Counted from the first letter of the stretch, positions 17,249-26,868 are shown. The stretch: 64,000 bases of DNA from JAPUME01 sp027294185 (GCA_963555835.3 CAUVWZ020000002.1:1674001-1738000), one strand, 5' to 3'. The notes: generated by a model not told the origin, from the letters alone. Numbers and translations: made by a program.

Positions 17249-17277
17249 TTGACAGGGAGGGTCTTGAGAAGTATACT
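17249..17277 (+). promoter_or_regulatory. Consensus sigma-70 promoter
   Basis: TTGACA (17249-17254), exactly 17 bases, TATACT (17272-17277). One of the best promoter matches in the window. It faces away from the tRNA array and into the candidate small RNA. Confidence 0.75.
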
Positions 17278-17283
17278 TAAGTT

Positions 17284-17362
17284 GTCTCTAGTTGTCCCTG
17301 TGACGTCCCTTAAACGTCAAGATTGAAAGTGAAGGCCCACCGGAAATGCTCGGTGGGCTTTT
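17284..17362 (+). ncRNA. Candidate small RNA, about 80 nt
   Basis: Bounded by the promoter at 17249-17277 and an intrinsic terminator at 17335-17362. The interval has no plausible reading frame: the only GTG frame is eight codons long. It contains a small GACGT/ACGTC hairpin (17312-17328) before the terminator stem. No known family is recognised. Confidence 0.55.
17335..17362 (+). terminator. Intrinsic terminator
   Basis: GCCCACCG (17335-17342) pairs with CGGTGGGC (17351-17358) across an 8-base loop, followed by TTTT. Confidence 0.8.
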
Positions 17363-17524
17363 CGCTTTCTATCCCACAATAATCTTAAGCTCCCTCGGGC
17401 GACCTGTCAACCATGAAGCGGCCATATGTTGTGGCTTTTTTTGGCAAGACCGGATATATTGTGGAAGACCTGTGGGAAACGCCAATTGGTCCTTCTAATA
17501 CATTGGAATTAGGGGAGTTAATGA

Positions 17525-17674
17525 ATGGGCAAAAAGGTAAGCAAGGCTGCTTTTGACTCGATTCTAGGTAAGCTCGTCAGGGCTTCTTCTGTCCCGAAAG
17601 CGAAGGTAAAAATAAACAGGAAAAGGAAGCCCACGAAGATAATAGGACCCATCACTCCGATCCCTCCGAAGTAA
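17525..17674 (+). CDS. Small basic hypothetical protein within the IS element
   Basis: A 49-residue frame, MGKKVSKAAFDSILGKLVRA onward, rich in Lys and Arg and ending in PIGPITPIPPK-like proline-rich sequence. GGGGAG at 17513-17518 is a reasonable ribosome site. It converges on the transposase gene and overlaps its stop by 23 bases. Position inside the IS1595-like element suggests an accessory (passenger or antisense-strand) gene. No function is recognised. An overlapping ATG four bases upstream gives only an 11-codon frame. Confidence 0.45.
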   Translation: MGKKVSKAAFDSILGKLVRASSVPKAKVKINRKRKPTKIIGPITPIPPK

Positions 17675-18563
17675 GTTCGGAGTACTTCAGGTTTATCGAC
17701 TCGACTAAGTTCTTCACAGTCATCCCAAACAGATTTTCTTCCCCGCGATTATTGAAGCGGAAAGTAAACTCCGCGAGGTAACGCGGCAAATGCTTCGCCG
17801 AAACCTTGTGGAAACTGCCTATGATGCCCCGCTTCAAAAGGCTCCAGAAGTTCTCAATGGTGTTGGTGTAAATCCTTCCTTGGACATACGTCTTTATATG
17901 GTTGATCACGGCGTGGCGATGGGTTTTCCGCACCGAGACGTAGGATGGATTCTCGTCGGTGATTACCAACTCAGCTTCGGGAGCCACATGCCTGTTGATT
18001 GCACCGACTAGCGTAATTTTACTGGCTACGGGGACCGTCTCGGCTCGGACCCTTCCATTACGCTCAATGAGGCCCACCACAGGTACTTTCTCGTAGCGTC
18101 CTCGCTTTCTTCTCTTGTCGTAGCGTCCCCCGACGTAAGTCTCATCAACTTCTACAATCCCGCTTAGCTGGTCTGTGTCCTCGACCTCCATCGCCTTCCG
18201 AATCCGGTGGCAAAGATGCCATGCGGTCTTGTACTGGACTCCGAGGGCTCGTTTGATCTGATTGGCGGAGATGCCCTTCTTGGACTCGCAGATCAGGGAA
18301 ATCGCCAAGAACCACTTTTGAAGGGGAAGGTGGGTATCGTGGAAGATCGTGCCCGTTGTTGCCGTGAACTGGTGGCGGCATTCCTTCTCAAGGCACTGGT
18401 ATAGGTGGCGGACTTTACCTGTTTTCCCTTTGCTCTTGATGCGGGACACTTTCACGCTCCCGCATGACAAGCAGGCAAGGCCAGCAGGCCAGCGCATTTG
18501 CTCAAGGTAAGCTAGGCAGGATTCCTCTGAATTGAACTGTTTTGCTACGTCTATCAGATTCAT
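17652..18563 (-). CDS. IS1595-family transposase
   Basis: 303 residues, full length. An N-terminal zinc ribbon (CLSCGSVKVS ... CLEKECRHQF, about residues 31-68) precedes a helix-turn-helix (ISANQIKRALGVQYKTAW, about 98) and the ISXO2-like DDE-type catalytic domain. The catalytic core is visible as EVDETYVGG (about 138), VITDEN (about 198) and NTIENFWSLLKRG (about 237). The reading frame is intact, so the element may be active. A near-consensus promoter lies directly upstream (18587-18615). Confidence 0.92.
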   Translation of the reverse strand: MNLIDVAKQFNSEESCLAYLEQMRWPAGLACLSCGSVKVSRIKSKGKTGKVRHLYQCLEKECRHQFTATTGTIFHDTHLPLQKWFLAISLICESKKGISANQIKRALGVQYKTAWHLCHRIRKAMEVEDTDQLSGIVEVDETYVGGRYDKRRKRGRYEKVPVVGLIERNGRVRAETVPVASKITLVGAINRHVAPEAELVITDENPSYVSVRKTHRHAVINHIKTYVQGRIYTNTIENFWSLLKRGIIGSFHKVSAKHLPRYLAEFTFRFNNRGEENLFGMTVKNLVESINLKYSELTSEGSE

Positions 18564-18586
18564 GGCTCCCTCTCTTTTCTAACCCC

Positions 18587-18615
18587 ATACTACCAAAAAG
18601 AGCCATCTGTGTCAA
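18587..18615 (-). promoter_or_regulatory. Promoter of the transposase gene
   Basis: On the minus strand TTGACA (complement of 18610-18615), a 17-base spacer, TAGTAT (complement of 18587-18592), 24 bases before the transposase ATG. Confidence 0.7.
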
Positions 18616-18639
18616 GTGTATAATCACCAAAGAATTGTA

Positions 18640-18668
18640 TTGACAGGGGACAAAGTCGCCCCTTATCA
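18640..18668 (+). promoter_or_regulatory. Promoter of the SAM-riboswitch operon
   Basis: TTGACA at 18640-18645, a 17-base spacer, TTATCA at 18663-18668. The start site would be near 18676, about 35 bases before the aptamer. Confidence 0.65.
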
Positions 18669-18710
18669 TCCACTTGCGACAATTAAATACTGATTCAGGT
18701 AACCCTGAGT

Positions 18711-18823
18711 CTCATCGAGAGTGGCTGAGGGATTTGGCCCTTTGAAGCCACGACAACCGGCCCGACAATTATCAATTGGAAGTTGGGACCGGTGCCAATT
18801 CCTGCCCGCATGGGAAAGATGAG
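18711..18823 (+). ncRNA. SAM-I (S-box) riboswitch aptamer
   Basis: P1 is formed by CTCATC (18711-18716) and GATGAG (18818-18823). Between them lie the diagnostic S-box segments: GAGAGTGGCTGAGGGATTTG, GGCCCTTTGAAGCC, CGACAACCGG and GGTGCCAATTCCTGCCCG. These are the conserved core that binds S-adenosylmethionine in this class. A terminator hairpin follows at 18853-18887. In known S-boxes high SAM stabilises P1 and favours termination, so the downstream genes are expected to be expressed when SAM is scarce. Confidence 0.92.
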
Positions 18824-18852
18824 AAGGGGACCGAAGCTAAGGTCTTCATTCC

Positions 18853-18887
18853 AGCCTCTTTCCCAACCGGGAAAGGGGCTTTTTTTA
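18853..18887 (+). terminator. Riboswitch expression-platform terminator
   Basis: AGCCTCTTTCCC (18853-18864) pairs with GGGAAAGGGGCT (18869-18880) around a 4-base loop, followed by a T run to 18886. It is 29 bases after the aptamer. Confidence 0.85.
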
Positions 18888-19092
18888 GTTTTGGGGTGGA
18901 GATTCCCCCCTGAGAAGCCGATAGAACACCACAATAATCGATGGCAACCGAAACGCTAAGCTCATCCTCATCCGTCGATGCAAATAAGAGTGCCGCAGTC
19001 AGCACCCACGAACCGACCCTGGTTTGGACATACCCCCGGCCCGCGGCCAGCGCCCCGGGAACCGTAGCCTCGGACCAGGAGGGGGAGGAACC

Positions 19093-20340
19093 GTGACATT
19101 CATACAAGGATTAAAATGCCGGGAGTGTAGCCGCACCTACCCGGCCAAGCCTCTGGCTACCTGTGAGGAGTGTTGGGCGCCCCTTGAAGTCGTCTATGAC
19201 TACGAGGCGCTGGCCCGCACGCTCAAACGGGAGGAGGTTGCCGCCCGGGAAGGCAATATGTGGCGGTACCGGGAGCTGCTCCCCCTGAACTCTCCCCCCG
19301 CTGTCGGTGAACATACGGGGTTCACCCCCCTGGTTCCCGCACCGAAGCTCGCCGAAGCACTCGGCGTTCGGGAACTCCATATCAAGAACGACACGGTCAA
19401 CTACCCCACCCTATCCTTCAAGGATCGTGTGGTCGCCGTAGCGCTCAGCAAGGCGCGGGAATTCGGATTTGACACCGTCGGCTGCTCTTCGACCGGAAAC
19501 CTGGGCAACTCCGTCGCGGCACAGGCTGCGGCAGGCGGTTTTAAATCCTTCATCTTCGTTCCGGCCGACATCGAGCCGGAAAAAATCCTGGGCACGCAGA
19601 TTTACGGCGCCGAGCTGGTAAAGGTCGATGGGAACTATGATCAGGTGAACCGCCTCTGCTCGGAAATCTCACAGAAATATAACTGGGGCATCGTCAACGT
19701 GAACCTCCGCTCGTACTATTCGGAGGGCTCGAAGACGCTGGGCTACGAAGTGGGCGAACAACTCGGCTGGCGGCTGCCGCAAAACATCGTCATCCCCATG
19801 GCCGGCGGGTCGCTGATCACCAAGGTCCAGAAGGCCTTCACGGAACTCCAGACACTCGGCTGGGTCGATCCGGTCCCGACGCGCTTCTACGGTGCGCAGG
19901 CGACGGGATGCTCTCCCATCACCACGGCCGTCAAGAAAGGTGTCTGCGACATCGAACCGCAAAAACCGAACACTCTGGCAAAGTCGCTGGCCATCGGCAA
20001 TCCGGCGGACGGCTACTACGCCGCGAAGACGATTTTGGACAGCGGCGGCTGGGGTGAGGACGCGAGCGATGACGAGATTGTGGCCGGCATCAAGCTTCTT
20101 GCCACAACGGAGGGCATTTTTGGGGAAACGGCGGGCGGAGTGACCGTGGCCGTGGCCCGAAAGCTAATCGAGCAAGGCCGCATCGACCGGGAGGAATCCC
20201 TGGTGCTCGCCATCACCGGTAACGGTCTGAAGACCGTCGCGGCGCTGGCAGCTACAGCGGTCAAGAGCGTGACCATCCGGCCCAAGCTGAATGATTTTGA
20301 AGAAACGGTAATGAAGAATCGGGAAGCCGTTTCGGTATAG
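19093..20340 (+). CDS. thrC: Threonine synthase-like PLP enzyme
   Basis: A 415-residue fold-type II PLP enzyme. An N-terminal zinc-ribbon (CRECSRTYP ... CEECWAPL, residues about 9-32) precedes the catalytic domain. The PLP lysine is in PTLSFKDRVV (about 113), the phosphate-binding Ser/Gly loop is SSTGNLGNS (about 136), and the substrate-entry region is IPMAGGSLITK (about 235). Classical reaction: O-phosphohomoserine to threonine. The GTG at 19093 is chosen for GGGGGAGGAA immediately upstream; an earlier frame start would overlap the leader. It is the first gene after the SAM riboswitch and is followed by a ThiS-like protein and homoserine kinase. This raises the possibility of a sulfur-transfer reaction on O-phosphohomoserine (inference). 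Confidence 0.88.
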   Translation: MTFIQGLKCRECSRTYPAKPLATCEECWAPLEVVYDYEALARTLKREEVAAREGNMWRYRELLPLNSPPAVGEHTGFTPLVPAPKLAEALGVRELHIKNDTVNYPTLSFKDRVVAVALSKAREFGFDTVGCSSTGNLGNSVAAQAAAGGFKSFIFVPADIEPEKILGTQIYGAELVKVDGNYDQVNRLCSEISQKYNWGIVNVNLRSYYSEGSKTLGYEVGEQLGWRLPQNIVIPMAGGSLITKVQKAFTELQTLGWVDPVPTRFYGAQATGCSPITTAVKKGVCDIEPQKPNTLAKSLAIGNPADGYYAAKTILDSGGWGEDASDDEIVAGIKLLATTEGIFGETAGGVTVAVARKLIEQGRIDREESLVLAITGNGLKTVAALAATAVKSVTIRPKLNDFEETVMKNREAVSV

Positions 20341-20471
20341 CGCGGCTGCCAGAAGCGTCATCTTGAGTCTTACATACGAACTGAGAACTCAGAGATTATC
20401 TGTCTCAGGTTGCCTATCTCCTCATGGAAGATCACCTGGCGGAAACGGGTTTTCGGTCCAAGGAGGCAGCT

Positions 20472-20792
20472 TTGAAAATCACGATCCGCATCCCTCCCCC
20501 CTTGAGAAAATTCACCGGCGGTGCAGAGAGCTTTGAAACCTCGGCCGGCAACCTCCCCGAGCTGATTGACAACCTGGAGCAGAAACACCCCGGCATCAGG
20601 AAATCGCTTCTGTCCCCCGAGGGAAATATTCACCGCTTCGTCAATATTTATGTGAACGACGAAGACATACGGTTTCTGGGGGGTATGAAATATGCCTTCA
20701 AGGAGGGGGACGAAATCCTCCTGATTCCTTCGATTGCGGGCGGCCTGCCCGCCGGCCCCGTGCAGCACCTCCCCTTCCGGGCCGGCGGATGA
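20472..20792 (+). CDS. ThiS/MoaD-family sulfur carrier protein
   Basis: A 106-residue beta-grasp protein. It begins MKITIRIPPPLRKFTGGAES and carries the family core VNIYVNDEDIRFLGG and EGDEILLIPSIAGG. Family members end in Gly-Gly, which is adenylated and converted to a thiocarboxylate sulfur donor. Here the first Gly-Gly (residues 90-91) is followed by 15 more residues that themselves end in Gly-Gly (105-106). The TTG at 20472 is preferred because AAGGAGG is at 20459-20465. It overlaps thrB by 4 bases. Thiamine and molybdopterin genes are absent nearby, so a role in amino-acid sulfur transfer fits better. An activating E1-like enzyme is not in the window. Confidence 0.8.
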   Translation: MKITIRIPPPLRKFTGGAESFETSAGNLPELIDNLEQKHPGIRKSLLSPEGNIHRFVNIYVNDEDIRFLGGMKYAFKEGDEILLIPSIAGGLPAGPVQHLPFRAGG

Positions 20793-21706
20793 GGAGCGGG
20801 CGCCGCCTTCGCGTGCGGGTTCCGGCCACCAGCGCCAATCTCGGATGCGGATTCGACTGCGTCGCCCTTGCCCTCAGTCTCTACCTGGACACAGAGATTT
20901 CCCCTCGAAACGATAACAAGATTACCGTCCGCTATTCGGGACCGACGCCCGACCGCGTCCCTCAGGATGGGTCGAACCTTATTGCACAGGTCATCGAGGA
21001 CGAACTGACCCGGCAGGGAAAATCGCAGGGGTTCGACCTCACGATTGAAAACCAGATTCCGATCGGGGTAGGACTCGGCTCCTCCGCCGCCGCCATTGTG
21101 GCGGGCCTGGCCCTGAGCAGCCGACTTGCGGGCCGGGAGATCGAGGAAAGCGAACTGGTTTGCCGGGCGGTGGAGCGCGAGGGGCATCCCGACAACGTCG
21201 CCGCCGCGTGGCACGGCGGGTTTGTCCTGGCCGTTTCGCGGGAGGAGGGCATCTTCACCCGTTCCGTCCCGATTCCGGAGAATCTTCAACTCGTACTGGT
21301 CATCCCGGACCGTGTCTTGCCCACCGAAGAGGCCCGTCGCATCCTGCCGGAAAAGCTCACACGCGCCGATGCAGTGCACAACCTGCAGCGTGCCACGGCG
21401 CTGGCGGCGGAATTCTTTTCCGGCAAACCGCAGCTTGAGAGCTTCCTGTTCGATGACCGCTGGCACCAACCCTACCGCGCCCGCCTGGTTCCCGGTCTGG
21501 ATGATGCGTTGGCGTTGCGCCATCCCGACCTGGCAGGAGTCTGTCTGAGCGGGGCCGGGTCTTCCGTGCTCGCGTTCACGCGCGCCCGAACCGAGGAGAT
21601 TGCGAAGCGCCTTGCAGCCTGCTTCGAGAAACTCGACATCAGGACCGACACTCGAATCCTCGCAGCCGACAATCGCGGCGCCCGTGGATGGCTGAGCGAA
21701 GCCTAG
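20789..21706 (+). CDS. thrB: Homoserine kinase
   Basis: GHMP kinase (305 residues) that makes O-phosphohomoserine. The N-terminal VPATSANLGCGFDCVALAL and the ATP-binding Gly/Ser loop PIGVGLGSSAAAIVAGLAL (about residue 92) are diagnostic. C-terminal GHMP motif LSGAGSSVLAF is about 255. ATG overlaps the ThiS-like gene stop, so the three genes form one transcript under the SAM riboswitch. Its product is the shared substrate of threonine synthase and, in plants, of methionine synthesis. Confidence 0.92.
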   Translation: MRSGRRLRVRVPATSANLGCGFDCVALALSLYLDTEISPRNDNKITVRYSGPTPDRVPQDGSNLIAQVIEDELTRQGKSQGFDLTIENQIPIGVGLGSSAAAIVAGLALSSRLAGREIEESELVCRAVEREGHPDNVAAAWHGGFVLAVSREEGIFTRSVPIPENLQLVLVIPDRVLPTEEARRILPEKLTRADAVHNLQRATALAAEFFSGKPQLESFLFDDRWHQPYRARLVPGLDDALALRHPDLAGVCLSGAGSSVLAFTRARTEEIAKRLAACFEKLDIRTDTRILAADNRGARGWLSEA

Positions 21707-21792
21707 ATACCCGCCTGAACTCGGCGTTTGCAAACTTTTTTCTCCCTGCAGTACTATGCTTGAAGTGAGTTGATCCTTTTCGAGGTAAGAAG

Positions 21793-22143
21793 ATGTATCG
21801 AGGCGGGCAAGGCATGTGGTCGTGGCTCCTGCACCGGGTGACGGGTGTGGGCGTGCTGATCTTCCTGTTGATTCATATTCTGGATACGGCCTTCCTCATG
21901 CTGGGGCCGGAGCTATACAACCGCGTGATGGCGCTCTACCGGCACCCGCTGTTTCTTGTGGGAGAAGTGGTGCTGGTGGCGATGGTGCTCTATCACGCGC
22001 TGAACGGCGTGCGCATCACCATCGTGGACTTCTGGCCGGAATCGACCGTGCTACAGCGAGAAATGTTCTACGCCGTCATGGTCCTTTTTGCCGCAATCTT
22101 CGTGCCCTCGGCCTACGTGATGCTGGGGCGACTTTTTGAATAA
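21793..22143 (+). CDS. sdhC: Succinate dehydrogenase cytochrome b subunit
   Basis: Membrane anchor of complex II, 116 residues with three hydrophobic helices. It shows the SdhC signature around the quinone and heme site (LLHRVTGVGVL, about residue 15) and a second heme-ligand region (LYHALNGVRITIVD, about 64-77). AGGTAAGA upstream serves as the ribosome site. First of sdhC-sdhD-sdhA; genes are 9 and 65 bases apart. Confidence 0.88.
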   Translation: MYRGGQGMWSWLLHRVTGVGVLIFLLIHILDTAFLMLGPELYNRVMALYRHPLFLVGEVVLVAMVLYHALNGVRITIVDFWPESTVLQREMFYAVMVLFAAIFVPSAYVMLGRLFE

Positions 22144-22152
22144 AGGGAACCC

Positions 22153-22524
22153 ATGAACGAAGCGGGACGGGAGAAACCACCGGGCGGAGGGGAACTGTGG
22201 GCGTGGCTGTTTATGCGCGCCTCGGGCGTCGTCCTGCTGTTTCTTGCCCTGGGGCATCTGGCCATCATGCATTTGATCAACAGCATCCACCTCATCGACT
22301 TTGACTTCGTCGCCGACCGCTACCGGACTCCCTTCTGGCGCGTTTACGATTTCCTGTTGCTGACGTTGGCGCTGATTCACGGGCTGAACGGAGTGCGTAC
22401 GATCATTGACGACACCATTCGCGCTCCCCGGTGGCGGGCTCTGTCGCTCGGTTCGCTTTACGTGATCGGCGCCGTGTTTCTGACGCTGGGCGTCGTGGTC
22501 ATCGTGACTTTTAACCCGCAGTGA
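22153..22524 (+). CDS. sdhD: Succinate dehydrogenase hydrophobic membrane anchor
   Basis: 123 residues, three predicted transmembrane helices after a short polar N-terminus. LWAWLFMRASGVVLLFLALG and LIHGLNGVRTIIDD (about 74-87) resemble SdhC/SdhD heme-binding helices. With sdhC it forms the quinone site and b-type heme. Confidence 0.85.
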   Translation: MNEAGREKPPGGGELWAWLFMRASGVVLLFLALGHLAIMHLINSIHLIDFDFVADRYRTPFWRVYDFLLLTLALIHGLNGVRTIIDDTIRAPRWRALSLGSLYVIGAVFLTLGVVVIVTFNPQ

Positions 22525-22589
22525 ATACGATAGGGGACGCAGGCGGGGCCGATTGATTTCACTTCAACAAGAGTTCCAAGGATCATCGA

Positions 22590-24323
<1,734 letters not shown>

Positions 24324-24637
24324 GAATTCCAGCGCTGATTACAAACCCTTGATTACGCGCACCCCCGTCTAAAACCCACGACCCGCCATCGAGCAGGCGG
24401 TCAAAAAGTACGGCTAAGCAGCATAGGTGCGACATGGACGACTCATGGAGAGTCGGTGCACTATTGGTGCGCCACGCCCCATGAGCTGCCGCGGCACGGC
24501 GGCAAGGTCATCCGGCGCAACACAACAGAAGCAGGATGCAGCCCTTCCGGGTCCCGGCAGCCGGAAATTGCATCCACCAGGCGGAGGATGCATGTGTATA
24601 ATCCCCAATCATGCTGAAACCGAAAGCTTCCCGCTGA
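24324..24637. other. Intergenic region downstream of sdhA
   Basis: No gene supported. A short frame ending RPAIEQAVKKYG and a stop (about 24383-24418) is too brief to call. A hairpin-prone GCAGCCCTTCCGGGTCCCGG segment is near 24537. GTGTATAAT at 24594-24602 resembles a -10 element for the next gene, but no matching -35 is seen. Confidence 0.4.
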
Positions 24638-25765
24638 ATGGACACGGTGACCACGGCGATTGGCGGCGCGCTTTTGGCGAAGGCGCTGCCGGAGAGCTCC
24701 CGTGGGCCGAGGGCCGTCTGGATCGTCACCCTGGCCTCGGCGGCCCCCGACATTGACATGTTCGCCGGCCTCTTCGTCAACGATCCGTTAAGCGGCCTCA
24801 CTCACCACCGGGCCTTCACGCACTCGCTCGTGGGAACCGTTCTCTTCGCCCCTCTCATCGCAGGAATGTTCTGGCGGTTCAGCAAAGACCGAAACTTCTT
24901 GCGCCTTCTCGCGCTGACTCTGCTCGGCCTGTATTGGCACCTTTTCACGGACCTGGCCACTTCCTGGGGAACCCAGATTTTTTACCCGTTCAACCGTGAC
25001 CGCGTGGTGTGGGACCTGATCTTCATCATCGACTTCACCTTTACGGCCATTCTGCTATTGCCACAGATGCTGGGGTGGGTCTATGGGAAACCGGACCACC
25101 CCCTTCGTCGCGGGGCACTGATCTGGACGCTTCTGGTATCCTTGACCGCCTGGGCCATCCACTGGGCGTCGCCCAATTTGGGAGTCCCATTTAGCTGGGG
25201 GCTGCTCGGAGCGCTTGCCGGAGGGGAGGCAGTCATCCTGCTCGCGCCCGCCATACGGGGGTGGGGATTCCGTCAGGGACGGGTGGAATTCGCCCGGGTG
25301 GGTGTCGGAGCGCTGGGTGCCTATTTGGCGGTTTGCACCCTCTCGCACTTCAGCGCCGTCGGTCGGGTCGAGCGCATGGCGCGAGAGTTGAACCTGGAGG
25401 TTCGCATCATCGGGGCGTTGCCGCAGCCTCTTTCTCCGTTTCGCTGGACCGGGCTGGCGCTGACACCGGAAGGCGTCTATCAGGGCTGGTTCAATGTGCT
25501 CGAGTCAAAGCCGACGGAATTTCGCTTTTTCCCTTCCACCCAAAACGCCTACGTCGCCCGCGCCGGCGAGTTGCCCCAGGTGCAAACCTACCTCTGGTTC
25601 GCACGCTTCCCCGTGGTGCGGTATCGGCGCGATGGGGACCGCCACATCGTGGAGTACGGCGACCAACGCTTTCAGTCTTCTCGTGACCAGGGTACGAGAT
25701 TTTCCTTCCGGGTCATTTTCGATGACCGCGGTCAGGTGCTCTACCGGGGCTTCGCAAGGCCATAA
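24638..25765 (+). CDS. YdjM-type membrane-bound metal-dependent hydrolase family protein
   Basis: 375 residues. The first 110 carry the DUF457/YdjM pattern: an Asp pair in SAAPDIDMFAG (about residue 33) and the His-rich THHRAFTHSLVG (about 53), then HLFTDLATSWG (about 105). These are predicted metal ligands at the membrane face. About six transmembrane segments span residues 60-240. The last 130 residues form a soluble domain. Family members were annotated as hydrolases by motif, but activity is not well established. Single gene. Confidence 0.8.
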   Translation: MDTVTTAIGGALLAKALPESSRGPRAVWIVTLASAAPDIDMFAGLFVNDPLSGLTHHRAFTHSLVGTVLFAPLIAGMFWRFSKDRNFLRLLALTLLGLYWHLFTDLATSWGTQIFYPFNRDRVVWDLIFIIDFTFTAILLLPQMLGWVYGKPDHPLRRGALIWTLLVSLTAWAIHWASPNLGVPFSWGLLGALAGGEAVILLAPAIRGWGFRQGRVEFARVGVGALGAYLAVCTLSHFSAVGRVERMARELNLEVRIIGALPQPLSPFRWTGLALTPEGVYQGWFNVLESKPTEFRFFPSTQNAYVARAGELPQVQTYLWFARFPVVRYRRDGDRHIVEYGDQRFQSSRDQGTRFSFRVIFDDRGQVLYRGFARP

Positions 25766-25921
25766 CCCCTCGTGTGGGTCCCTTATCCTGGCAACCGTGT
25801 CGTGTTGCTTCATTAATCAGGTGAAGAATTCACGCGAGAGCAGGTGGTGAGCGAGCGCCCGCATCCTCGGCTTGCCGGGACAGGTCCGACGGCTTGCCGG
25901 GTGTGGGCGTTGACCATCTAG
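25766..25921. other. Short gap before the REP array
   Basis: No gene or clear signal; the duplicated REP region begins at 25922. Confidence 0.4.
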
Positions 25922-26287
25922 GCGGGTGCCCCATCCTTTGCGCAGCAAAGGGTGGGGGATTCTTCATTGTTTGCTCGACCATCCCATCGAACTTATCCTG
26001 TCCATCTCCATCATCAGAGTGTCACTCAAATAGTAAAATCGGAAGCTACTCCACGGCCAGTCGGCGGGATTCTTGACCAACCCTCGTTTCACCGGATTGT
26101 TGTGCGGGTGCCCCATCCTTTGCGCAGCAAAGGGTGGGGGATTCTTCATTGTTTGCTCGACCATCCCATCGAACCTATCCTGTCCATCTCCATCATCAGA
26201 GTGTCACTCAAATAGTAAAATCGGAAGCTACTCCACGGCCAGTCGGCGGGATTCTTGACCAACCCTCGTTTCACCGGATTGTTGTGC
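25922..26287. repeat. Two tandem 182-bp units containing REP and a RAYT 3' fragment
   Basis: Bases 25922-26103 recur at 26104-26285 with almost no change (for example GAACTTATC versus GAACCTATC). Each unit holds a REP palindrome (GTGCCCCATCCTTTGCGCAG through AAAGGGTGGGGGA). On the minus strand each also holds the coding sequence for the RAYT C-terminus (HNNPVKRGLVKNPADWPWSS and onward). These are truncated gene-end copies, not genes. Confidence 0.85.
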
Positions 26288-26419
26288 ATGTATTCCAGTT
26301 TTTCCAGAACCTAGTCGTCTCAAATAGTAAAATCGGAAGCTACTCCACGGCCAGTCGGCGGGATTCTTGACCAACCCTCGTTTCACCGGATTGTTGTGCA
26401 TGTATTCCAGTTTTTCCAG
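26207..26419. repeat. 101-bp direct repeat that rearranged the 3' end of the RAYT gene
   Basis: Bases 26207-26307 are repeated at 26319-26419 with an 11-base junction. The duplicated block codes for the RAYT C-terminus. The extra copy makes the transposase read out of its natural end after SSFRFYYL. Confidence 0.8.
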
Positions 26420-26827
26420 TCTCTTCTTCTCGCTCCACACATTGAAGTCGTAGAATCTTCGCTCCCAGAATTGAATTCTCCCTGGACGGGCTGAACTCTC
26501 CAGTTGTCGAAGCAGTCTTCTAGCTTTCGAATTCTTGTCCGCGTTCCGTAGTACTCCCAACACGTGCCGAGAAACAGTCTGCTTCAGAACCTGCATGACC
26601 CTCGAGGGATCATCGATTCTCGGTTCACTCATGAGTAAATGGAAATGATCGGGCATGACGACGTAGCCGACCAATGCGAACTCATACCGCTGTCGGAGTC
26701 GCGCCAGGGTTTCGAGGAAGAAATTGCGATGGTGTGAATCACTCAGACCGGGAAGACGCCGATAACAACTGCAAGTGATGAAATGGAGATGATTCAGGTT
26801 GTAATGACGATGGAGGCGGCTCGGCAC
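26228..26827 (-). CDS. REP-associated tyrosine transposase (RAYT), altered C-terminus
   Basis: Single-domain Y1 transposase of 199 residues. The HUH metal motif is in MPDHFHLLMSEP (about residue 58-69), and the catalytic Tyr is expected in LEYMHNNPVKRGLV (about 140). It likely binds and moves the REP palindromes that surround it. Up to FYYL the sequence is normal. The last about 30 residues read into a duplicated block in another frame, whereas the neighbouring copies show the natural end continuing SDTLMMEMDRISS. GTG start at 26827. The catalytic core is intact, so activity is possible. Confidence 0.85.
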   Translation of the reverse strand: MPSRLHRHYNLNHLHFITCSCYRRLPGLSDSHHRNFFLETLARLRQRYEFALVGYVVMPDHFHLLMSEPRIDDPSRVMQVLKQTVSRHVLGVLRNADKNSKARRLLRQLESSARPGRIQFWERRFYDFNVWSEKKRLEKLEYMHNNPVKRGLVKNPADWPWSSFRFYYLRRLGSGKTGIHAQQSGETRVGQESRRLAVE

Positions 26828-26868
26828 AGGGTAATTTTAGTACCAAACTTAGGAGGGAAAACAACTAT

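Larger units (their letters stand above)
17432..18605. mobile_element. IS1595-family insertion sequence
   Basis: Contains the transposase gene and the small convergent frame. Degenerate terminal inverted repeats are visible: TGGCTTTTTTTGGCAAGA at 17432 on the plus strand and TGGCTCTTTTTGGTAGTA as the complement ending at 18605. No clear 8-bp target duplication is seen, so the ends are approximate or the insertion is old. It sits between the tRNA array and the SAM riboswitch. Confidence 0.6.

Noticed and set aside
18695..18934. Minus-strand open frame across the SAM riboswitch
   Set aside because: The RNA pairing and conserved aptamer core explain the region; the frame is a by-product.
20648..21733. 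Minus-strand frame opposite homoserine kinase
   Set aside because: Antisense shadow; thrB motifs are clear on the plus strand.
24383..24418. Short frame ending RPAIEQAVKKYG, possibly the end of sdhB
   Set aside because: Only 12 residues after a stop and no cysteine motif, too little to call a remnant.
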